A stretch of 64,000 nucleotides of DNA from Pseudomonas sp. S04 (GTDB taxonomy: Bacteria > Pseudomonadota > Gammaproteobacteria > Pseudomonadales > Pseudomonadaceae): assembly GCF_009834545.1 (NCBI RefSeq), contig NZ_CP019427.1:5825001-5889000 (forward strand). Reading direction: 5' to 3'. This document shows, piece by piece, positions 56,832-64,000 of the stretch. The position numbers were made by a program, and so were the translations under genes. The notes under the pieces are model-generated. The model ran no database searches. It saw only the letters and a list, made by a program, of their open reading frames with translations, and was not told the DNA's origin. The first letter of the stretch is position 1, and each line of letters opens with the position of its first letter.

Positions 56832-57062
56832 GGCGAATAGCGTTCAGCTCCCCGCGGGTAAACAATTACTTAATAGAACGCACCGCTGTAACAATAAGGC
56901 ACATTTGTTTTAAGACAGTTTATAGAGCATGGCACCGAAATTAATCCAGCGCCTGAATGACATATAGCCTATCGGTATTTATCCGTTTGAATAAATACCG
57001 AAGGGCTATATAGGGAGTTATAACGAAGTTTCGAACTCAATTGCGTCGCTCAAGAGCGCGGA

Positions 57063-58031
57063 TCAAGATCGCGGCGCATATGCAAATACGTCGGCGCGCA
57101 TCTGGTGGGCGTCCATACCCGCCTCGACCAAGGCATCCAGCGTGCCATAGACCATCGCCGGCGAGCCGCTGGCGTAGACATGCAGGGGCTTGAGGTCCGG
57201 GAAATCCTCACAGACCGCTTGATGCAACATGCCGCAGCGCCCTTCCCAGCCACACAGGTCGCTGACCACCTGGTGCAGGAACAGATTGGGCAACTTCAGC
57301 CATTCGTCCCAGTGCTCCATCTGGTAGAAATCTTCCGGGCGACGCACGCCCCAGTACAGGTGCACCGGGTACTTGAAGCCTTTGGCCCGGCAATGTTCGA
57401 GCAGGCTGTGGATCTGCCCCATGCCGGTACCCGCCGCAATCAGCACCAGCGGGCCCTCCGGTAACTCGGCCAGGTGGGTATCGCCGAATGGCAGCTCGAC
57501 CCGGGCCATGCGGTTGCGTTGCAACTGCTCGATCAGGCTCAGGGCACTGGCTTCGCGGGCGAGCACGTGGATTTCCAGGTCACGCCCCGAGTGGGGCGCC
57601 GAGGCCAGGGAAAACGCCGACTTCTCGCCGTTTTCCCGTTCGATCATCAGGTACTGGCCGGCGTGATAGCGCGGCGGCTTGCCTGCCGGTGCGCGCAAGC
57701 GTACCCGCCAGGTATCGCCACCCACGTCCACGCACTCAATTACCTGACACGACACGCTGCGCACCGGCAGTTCTCCCAGCGCAAGGACGCCATCCCACAA
57801 CACGATGCAGTCTTCCAGCGGCTCTGCAATGCAAGTGTAGAACTCGCCGTGGTCGCGCACATGACCGCTCTGCTCGACCCGGCCTTCGACCAGCAACGCC
57901 GCGCACACGTGGCAATTGCCATTGCGGCAGCTCTGCGGGCAGTCGTAGCCCAGGCGCCGCGCCCCATCGAGGATCCGCTCGCCGGGCAGTATCTCAAGCA
58001 CTGCTCCGGACGGCTGCAAGGTTACACGCAT
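57063..58031 (-). CDS. 2Fe-2S ferredoxin-linked flavin reductase (CDP-6-deoxy-glucoseen reductase-like)
   Basis: The product (322 residues) has an N-terminal plant-type ferredoxin domain (CRNGNCHVC at 35-43, a fourth Cys in FYTCIAEP), an FAD domain (YHAGQYLMIERENGEKSAFSLASA) and an NAD domain (LVLIAAGTGMGQIHSLLEH, HVYASGSPAMV). Such one-chain reductases pass electrons from NAD(P)H to oxygenases or flavins. ATG 58031 overlaps the ubiD stop as TGATG; the longer TTG start is unlikely. Conserved next to ubiD in Pseudomonas, possibly serving flavin reduction for that pathway. Confidence 0.88.
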   Translation of the reverse strand: MRVTLQPSGAVLEILPGERILDGARRLGYDCPQSCRNGNCHVCAALLVEGRVEQSGHVRDHGEFYTCIAEPLEDCIVLWDGVLALGELPVRSVSCQVIECVDVGGDTWRVRLRAPAGKPPRYHAGQYLMIERENGEKSAFSLASAPHSGRDLEIHVLAREASALSLIEQLQRNRMARVELPFGDTHLAELPEGPLVLIAAGTGMGQIHSLLEHCRAKGFKYPVHLYWGVRRPEDFYQMEHWDEWLKLPNLFLHQVVSDLCGWEGRCGMLHQAVCEDFPDLKPLHVYASGSPAMVYGTLDALVEAGMDAHQMRADVFAYAPRS

Positions 58032-59497
58032 CAATCTATTCCTAACTGATTCCAGATGGCATCGATCCGGCGCGTCACCGCCTCATCCTTGACGATAACC
58101 CGGCCCCACTCGCGGGTGGTTTCACCAGGCCATTTATGCGTGGCATCGAGCCCCATCTTCGAGCCCAGGCCGGAAACCGGCGAGGCGAAGTCGAGGTAAT
58201 CGATCGGCGTGTTATCGATCATCACCGTATCGCGCTTGGGGTCCATGCGCGTGGTGATGGCCCAGATCACGTCGTTCCAGTCGCGGGCGTTGATATCGTC
58301 GTCAGTGACGATAACGAACTTGGTGTACATGAACTGTCGCAAAAACGACCAGACACCCAGCATTACCCGCTTGGCGTGGCCCGGGTACTGCTTCTTGATG
58401 GTCACCACCGCCATGCGGTACGAGCAACCTTCGGGTGGCAGGTAGAAGTCGGTGATCTCCGGGAACTGCTTTTGCAGGATCGGCACGAATACTTCATTGA
58501 GCGCCACGCCAAGAATCGCCGGCTCGTCTGGCGGCCGGCCGGTGTAGGTGCTGTGGTAGATCGGCTTGACGCGGTGGGTGATGCGCTCGACCGTGAACAC
58601 CGGGAAGCTGTCGACTTCGTTGTAATAGCCGGTGTGGTCGCCATAGGGACCTTCGTCGGCCATTTCACCCGGATGGATCACGCCTTCGAGGATGATCTCG
58701 GCCGTGGCCGGCACTTGCAGGTCGTTGCCACGGCACTTCACCAGCTCGGTGCGGTTACCGCGCAGCAGCCCGGCGAACGCGTACTCGGACAGGCTGTCCG
58801 GCACGGGCGTCACCGCGCCGAGAATGGTCGCAGGGTCTGCCCCCAGGGCCACGGACACCGGGAACGGCTGGCCCGGGTGCTTCTCGCACCATTCGCGGTA
58901 GTCCAGCGCGCCGCCACGGTGGCTCAGCCAGCGCATGATGACCTTGTTGCGGCCAATCACTTGCTGGCGATAGATGCCCAGGTTCTGGCGGTCCTTGTTC
59001 GGCCCCTTCGTGACCGTCAGGCCCCAGGTGATGAGCGGGCCGACGTCGCCCGGCCAGCAGGTCTGCACAGGCAGCATCGCCAGGTCGACGTCGTCGCCCT
59101 CGATGACCACTTCCTGGCACACCGCGTCCTTGACCACCTTGGGCGCCATGGCAATGATCTTGCGGAAGATCGGCAGCTTCGACCAGGCGTCCTTGAGCCC
59201 CTTCGGCGGCTCTGGCTCCTTGAGGAAGGCCAGCAGCTTGCCGATTTCGCGCAGTTCGCTGACCGCTTCGGCGCCCATGCCCAGCGCCACGCGCTCAGGT
59301 GTGCCAAACAGGTTGCCGAGCACAGGGATGTCGTAGCCGGTGGGGTTCTCGAACAGCAACGCCGGCCCTTTGGCCCGCAGGGTGCGATCGCAAACCTCGG
59401 TCATTTCCAGCACAGGGGACACTGGAACCTGGATGCGCTTGAGTTCGCCGCGCTGTTCCAGGCCGCTGATAAAGTCGCGCAAGTCGCGATACTGCAT
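58031..59497 (-). CDS. ubiD: 4-hydroxy-3-polyprenylbenzoate decarboxylase UbiD
   Basis: A 488-residue prenylated-FMN-dependent decarboxylase ([73 protein letters not shown]). It removes the carboxyl group of 3-polyprenyl-4-hydroxybenzoate in ubiquinone synthesis. It is full length and translationally coupled to the downstream reductase. Confidence 0.95.
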   Translation of the reverse strand: MQYRDLRDFISGLEQRGELKRIQVPVSPVLEMTEVCDRTLRAKGPALLFENPTGYDIPVLGNLFGTPERVALGMGAEAVSELREIGKLLAFLKEPEPPKGLKDAWSKLPIFRKIIAMAPKVVKDAVCQEVVIEGDDVDLAMLPVQTCWPGDVGPLITWGLTVTKGPNKDRQNLGIYRQQVIGRNKVIMRWLSHRGGALDYREWCEKHPGQPFPVSVALGADPATILGAVTPVPDSLSEYAFAGLLRGNRTELVKCRGNDLQVPATAEIILEGVIHPGEMADEGPYGDHTGYYNEVDSFPVFTVERITHRVKPIYHSTYTGRPPDEPAILGVALNEVFVPILQKQFPEITDFYLPPEGCSYRMAVVTIKKQYPGHAKRVMLGVWSFLRQFMYTKFVIVTDDDINARDWNDVIWAITTRMDPKRDTVMIDNTPIDYLDFASPVSGLGSKMGLDATHKWPGETTREWGRVIVKDEAVTRRIDAIWNQLGID

Positions 59498-59637
59498 GCG
59501 TTAGCCTCGCTTGGCCGTGGCGTTCGGGGGCATGAGTTTAGCGCCGAACCCGACGGTTCAAAATAGTGACAGCTCAGATCATGAAAAGTCAGATAGCAAA
59601 AAGCCGGGTTTCCCCGGCTCTTGCGGTCCCGCTCGAC

Positions 59638-60897
<1,260 letters not shown>

Positions 60898-61103
60898 ATA
60901 GGAATGACGTAATCATTTATGGAGGGGGGGAAATTAAGCTTTTGGCTTAATGAGGCCGCGCCGCAGAGAAGGCGACAGGATCGCGTACTTATTCGAAAAG
61001 GAGTGCGTCGGCGACGGCTAGCAGGGGGCAATGGAGAAACCAGTGCGGGGCCGAATGTACCACCTGAGTTTCGGAGCGTCTAGCCCTCAATAACGAAAAG
61101 CCC

Positions 61104-61114
61104 CGCAATTTGCG
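61104..61114. repeat. target site duplication, left copy
   Basis: CGCAATTTGCG lies directly before the IS left end, identical to the copy after the right end at 62537-62547. Its 11 bases fit the size typical of the IS4 subgroup. Confidence 0.9.
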
Positions 61115-61161
61115 TAATGCTGTTCACTTAAGCATTTGAGCTCACGCCGGGCTTCCTAGAA

Positions 61162-61195
61162 AATCCGATGCCAGACCTCTGGCATCGGATTTTTT
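61162..61195 (+). terminator. intrinsic-terminator hairpin in the IS leader, abutting the transposase start
   Basis: AATCCGATGCCAG (61162-61174) and CTGGCATCGGATT (61179-61191) form a perfect 13-bp stem with a 4-base loop, followed by T's and then the ATG at 61196. It should stop transcripts entering from the left flank and, if read, hide the start region. Confidence 0.85.
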
Positions 61196-62527
61196 ATGTC
61201 TGTTCAACAGGACCTGCTCGACCTCGACGACCTTTTTAACTTCTGCGACCTGAGCACCTTCACCCAAAACATTCCCATCGAGTGGGTAGCGTCTGCGCTC
61301 GACCTCTCCAGTCAGGCGACCATTCGCCGGCGGCGCCTGCCCGCTGATCAAGTGCTGTGGCTAGTGCTTGGCATGGCGTTATTTCGTGACGAGCCGGTTC
61401 ACGAGGTGGCCAGGCGTTTGAACATCTGCGCCCAAGGCCTGGCCTCTGACCATTTGCTGGCGCGCAGTGGTGTAACCGAAGCTCGTAAACGGCTCGGCGC
61501 CGATCCTGTTGAGTGGTTGTTCCGTAAGACCGGCAACCATTGGGGCGCAGAGCGCTATGACGATGATGCCTGGCATAATTTGCAGGTTTTCGCGGTGGAC
61601 GGTGCGCTTTTTCGCACCCCGGATACGCCCGAGCTTCGAGATCACTTCGGGTCGGGAAACACCCCCAGCGATCGCCAGACACCGTTTCCGATGCTGCGCC
61701 TGGTGGCGCTAATGAATGTGCGTTCGCACGTGATCCTAGATGCACAATTGAGCCCCTACCGACGCAGTGAAATGCGCCTGGCCGACGAGTTTTTGCAGCA
61801 GATTCCCGACCACTCGGTGACGCTGTTCGACAAAGGGTTCTGGGGCGCGGAGCTGCTGTTGAGCCTAAGTAGAACGGGCACCAGCCGTCATTGGTTGATC
61901 CCGGCAAAAAAGGGACTGGTCTGCGAGGAAGTGGCCCGCTACAACCAGCGCGACCGTTTGGTGCGTATGAAAGTCTCGCCACAGGCCAGAAAGCGAAATC
62001 CGACTCTTCCCTCGCACTGGGAGGTACGCGAAGTCAGCTATGAAATTCAAGGCAAAGTGAAAACCGTCATGACGTCCTTGCCGGCCAAGACCTACACCAC
62101 TAAGGCTGTTGCCAAACTTTATCAGGAGCGTTGGGAGATCGAGTTGGGTTTCAGGGACATCAAGAGTTCAATGCAACAGAACGCAATGACCTTGCGCAGC
62201 AAAAAAATCGAGCTGATCTATCAGGAAGTGTGGGGGCTGTTGCTGGCTTACAACGTGATTCGCCGGGAAGCGAGCCAAGCGGCGGTGGCGTTTGGTCGAG
62301 CGCCTTCGGACATCCGTTTCAAACCGGCCTGTCAGTACATCGCCGTGCAATTGATCGTGATGGCAGCAGCCAATCCAGTTTCAGCGACAGGGAGACGCTT
62401 GGCGGAACTGAGGGCAGGTATCGGGGGATTGTTTCTGGATCACCGCCCCAGGCCTTCGAGGCCAAGGACGGTGAAGATTTCAAAGACCCGGTTCCCAGTG
62501 GACCGTAAGGCTGCTCCGCTTAAGTGA
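61196..62527 (+). CDS. IS4 family transposase
   Basis: A 443-residue DDE transposase. The first Asp is D135 (FAVDGALFRTPDTPE), the second D212 (TLFDKGFWGAELL), and the YREK motif (YQERWEIELGFRDIK) gives Y309, R312, the catalytic E316 and K323. The C-terminal stop lies inside the right inverted repeat. It cuts and pastes the element. The start has no ribosome site, only an immediately preceding hairpin, so translation is expected to be very weak. Confidence 0.95.
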   Translation: MSVQQDLLDLDDLFNFCDLSTFTQNIPIEWVASALDLSSQATIRRRRLPADQVLWLVLGMALFRDEPVHEVARRLNICAQGLASDHLLARSGVTEARKRLGADPVEWLFRKTGNHWGAERYDDDAWHNLQVFAVDGALFRTPDTPELRDHFGSGNTPSDRQTPFPMLRLVALMNVRSHVILDAQLSPYRRSEMRLADEFLQQIPDHSVTLFDKGFWGAELLLSLSRTGTSRHWLIPAKKGLVCEEVARYNQRDRLVRMKVSPQARKRNPTLPSHWEVREVSYEIQGKVKTVMTSLPAKTYTTKAVAKLYQERWEIELGFRDIKSSMQQNAMTLRSKKIELIYQEVWGLLLAYNVIRREASQAAVAFGRAPSDIRFKPACQYIAVQLIVMAAANPVSATGRRLAELRAGIGGLFLDHRPRPSRPRTVKISKTRFPVDRKAAPLK

Positions 62528-62536
62528 ACAGCATTA

Positions 62537-62547
62537 CGCAATTTGCG
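62537..62547. repeat. target site duplication, right copy
   Basis: CGCAATTTGCG after the IS right end, identical to 61104-61114. Confidence 0.9.
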
Positions 62548-62577
62548 GGGCTTTTCGGGTACCACCTGCAACGACGC

Positions 62578-62907
62578 TTAGATGTTGGCGTCGAGGAAGG
62601 CAGCCAGTTGCGACTTCGACAGCGCACCGACCTTGGTGGCTTCGACGTTGCCGTTCTTGAACAGCATCAGCGTCGGAATACCACGCACGCCGTGCTTGGC
62701 CGGGGTTTCCTGGTTTTCGTCGATGTTCAGCTTGGCAACGGTCAGCTTGCCTTTGTAGGTCTCAGCGATTTCGTCCAGGACCGGAGCGATCATCTTGCAT
62801 GGACCGCACCACTCAGCCCAGTAGTCGACCAGTACAGCACCTTCGGCCTTGAGTACGTCAGCTTCGAAGCTAGCGTCGCTAACGTGTTTGATAAGATCGC
62901 TGCTCAT
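62578..62907 (-). CDS. trxA: thioredoxin TrxA
   Basis: A 109-residue thioredoxin with the active site [13 protein letters not shown] and cis-proline region [12 protein letters not shown]. It reduces protein disulfides in the cytoplasm. ATG 62907 follows GGAGACTTCC. Its terminator has been split by the IS element, so its mRNA 3' end may have changed. Confidence 0.97.
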   Translation of the reverse strand: MSSDLIKHVSDASFEADVLKAEGAVLVDYWAEWCGPCKMIAPVLDEIAETYKGKLTVAKLNIDENQETPAKHGVRGIPTLMLFKNGNVEATKVGALSKSQLAAFLDANI

Positions 62908-63262
62908 GGAAGTCTCCAGGTTGTAAGCAAAAAAACGTGGCCCATCATAGCCGCCCTTCCCTCGTTCAGGAAGCCGCAGTTGATTGAGTCTCGCTATGGT
63001 GTTGCGTGAGTTTGGGTATAGCTCAACTCCGGCGGCGGCGGGAGCCAGGGACGCAATTTGGCGACGCCCAGCAGGATTTGGCGGTTCGCCGACCGCCCGT
63101 CGCGTGCATTGCCTGAGTCCATGTGAAAGCGAGCCTGCTCGCGATTGCCCCCACAGCGCTCACCCACACAACTGAGTTGGATCAATGCTTTAAACACTGC
63201 GCGTTGGCGGCAGCGATTGATCGTGGCACGATGGTCGGGTTATCGACCGAGACCTCTAGACC
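62908..63262. other. 355-base divergent gap between trxA and ppx, with a REP-like copy
   Basis: It should hold the divergent trxA and ppx promoters. A decayed REP copy (GCGAGCCTGCTCGCGATTGC, then CCCACAG) lies at 63129-63157. I see no gene. Confidence 0.5.
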
Positions 63263-64000
63263 ATGCCCCAATCCCAAGCCAAGAATCTGTCCCTGATCGC
63301 CGCTATCGACCTGGGCTCGAACAGCTTCCATATGGTCGTGGCCAAGGCTCACCACAATGAGATCCGCATTCTCGAGCGGCTCGGCGAAAAGGTGCAACTG
63401 GCGGCCGGGATCGACGAGGCGCGCCAACTCAACGAAGAATCCATGCAGCGCGGGCTCGATTGCCTCAAGCGTTTTGCCCAACTGATCAACGGCATGCCCC
63501 TGGGTGCGGTGCGGATCGTCGGCACCAACGCCCTGCGTGAAGCGCGCAACCGTGGCGAATTCATCCGCCGCGCCGAAGAAATCCTCGGCCACCCGGTCGA
63601 AGTCATCTCCGGGCGAGAAGAAGCGCGCCTGATTTACCTGGGCGTTTCCCACACCCTCGCCGACACTCCGGGCAAGCGCCTGGTCGCCGACATCGGTGGC
63701 GGCAGTACCGAATTCATTATTGGCCAGCGCTTTGAGCCGCTGCTGCGCGAAAGCCTGCAAATGGGCTGCGTGAGCTTCACCCAGCGCTACTTCAAGGACG
63801 GCAAGATCACCCCGGCACGCTACGCCCAGGCGTACACCGCAGCGCGCCTGGAGATCATGAGCATCGAACACGCCCTGCACCGCCTGACCTGGGATGAGGC
63901 CATCGGCTCCTCGGGCACCATTCGCGCCATCGGCCTGGCCCTCAAGGCCGGCGGCCACGGCGCGGGCGAGGTCAATGCCGAAGGCCTGGCCTGGCTCAAG
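63263..64000 (+). CDS. ppx: exopolyphosphatase Ppx, 3' truncated by the window
   Basis: The first 246 residues of a Ppx/GppA phosphatase: [16 protein letters not shown] (phosphate loop 1), [26 protein letters not shown] and [14 protein letters not shown] (phosphate loop 2). It removes terminal phosphates from polyphosphate. ATG 63263 ([10 protein letters not shown]) precedes the conserved core; the frame remains open to the window end. It diverges from trxA, as in P. aeruginosa. Confidence 0.95.
   Translation, partial: MPQSQAKNLSLIAAIDLGSNSFHMVVAKAHHNEIRILERLGEKVQLAAGIDEARQLNEESMQRGLDCLKRFAQLINGMPLGAVRIVGTNALREARNRGEFIRRAEEILGHPVEVISGREEARLIYLGVSHTLADTPGKRLVADIGGGSTEFIIGQRFEPLLRESLQMGCVSFTQRYFKDGKITPARYAQAYTAARLEIMSIEHALHRLTWDEAIGSSGTIRAIGLALKAGGHGAGEVNAEGLAWLK

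Larger units (their letters stand above)
61115..62536 (+). mobile_element. complete IS4-family insertion sequence, 1422 bp
   Basis: The ends are 19-bp perfect inverted repeats (TAATGCTGTTCACTTAAGC at 61115-61133 and its complement at 62518-62536), close to what I recall as the 18-bp ends of E. coli IS4 (TAATGCCGATCAGTTAAG). Flanking 11-bp direct repeats and length near IS4's 1426 bp support this definition. One intact transposase gene is inside. The element lies between trxA and rho, opposite to both, and is probably recent since ends, duplication and gene are all perfect. Confidence 0.93.
61094..62557 (-). terminator. trxA terminator split by the IS element (halves 61094-61114 and 62537-62557)
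   Basis: Joining 61094-61114 to 62548-62557 restores a perfect palindrome: CGAAAAGCCCC, GCAATTTGC, GGGGCTTTTCG. This is a Rho-independent terminator starting 21 bases after trxA's stop. Insertion of the IS separated its arms; the half next to trxA (62537-62557) can no longer pair in cis except with the distant other half. Confidence 0.88.

Noticed and set aside
61094..62557. 39-bp inverted repeats taken as the ends of the insertion sequence
   Set aside because: Only the inner 19 bp match known IS4-type ends. The outer 20-21 bp are the split terminator palindrome including the 11-bp direct duplication, and they restore a perfect hairpin when the element is removed.
61057..62568. Direct repeat GTACCACCTG at 61057-61066 and 62559-62568 as the target duplication
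   Set aside because: It lies 48 bases outside the left IS end and 22 bases outside the right end, not next to the IS ends. It is more likely an older short repeat flanking the terminator.

Overview
The window is chromosomal DNA of a Pseudomonas, most likely from the P. fluorescens group. The basis is high GC content, whole gene blocks in an order I recall from P. aeruginosa PAO1 (spuI-spuABCDEFGH next to a penicillin acylase; gcvP/H/T, iron ABC transporter, ubiI-ubiH-pepP-ygfB, zapA-6S RNA-ygfA, rbbA block, glpT, ubiD, rho-trxA-ppx), and many REP elements of the type that pairs GTGGGAGCGAGC with GCTCGCGATGG. Identifications come from reading translations and from memory of families; no database was searched.

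Layout. 1-3.9 kb: 3' part of a penicillin/AHL acylase, a GlxA-type AraC regulator and a divergent HD-domain protein. 4.2-14.7 kb: polyamine uptake and gamma-glutamylation locus (spuHGFEDCB on the minus strand, spuI divergent) with a gutted spuA between spuB and spuI. 15-20.3 kb: TetR regulator and the alkanesulfonate operon ssuEADCBF. 20.6-27.6 kb: 1-Cys peroxiredoxin LsfA, OprD-family porin, argA, argE and a CYTH/YgiF-like triphosphatase. 27.6-32.3 kb: Lrp regulator, a small unknown protein, a stand-alone GspE-type ATPase, SPFH-NfeD pair and a DUF2388 protein. 32.4-41.1 kb: glycine cleavage genes gcvP, gcvH and gcvT with a DegT aminotransferase between P and H, then a ferric iron ABC permease and binding protein. 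41.2-47.5 kb: ubiI, a shortened DUF4442 gene, ubiH, pepP, ygfB, a ZapB-like protein, zapA, 6S RNA, ygfA and a 48-residue membrane protein. 47.7-56.8 kb: EVE protein, yhiI-rbbA-yhhJ-like exporter, FliL-like protein, quinone oxidoreductase, TonB-like protein, glpT pseudogene, ChaC. 57-64 kb: iron-sulfur flavin reductase, ubiD, rho, an IS4-family element, trxA and the 5' part of ppx.

Most striking are three genes that have lost their middles while keeping recognisable ends (spuA remnant, DUF4442 remnant, glpT pseudogene), and a complete 1422-bp IS4-family element inserted exactly inside the palindromic trxA terminator. Its 11-bp target duplication is the palindrome centre, so the terminator halves look like an extended 39-bp inverted repeat. 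The element also has a perfect 13-bp intrinsic-terminator hairpin immediately before its transposase start. I found no CRISPR array, prophage, tRNA or rRNA, and no convincing new multi-gene system.
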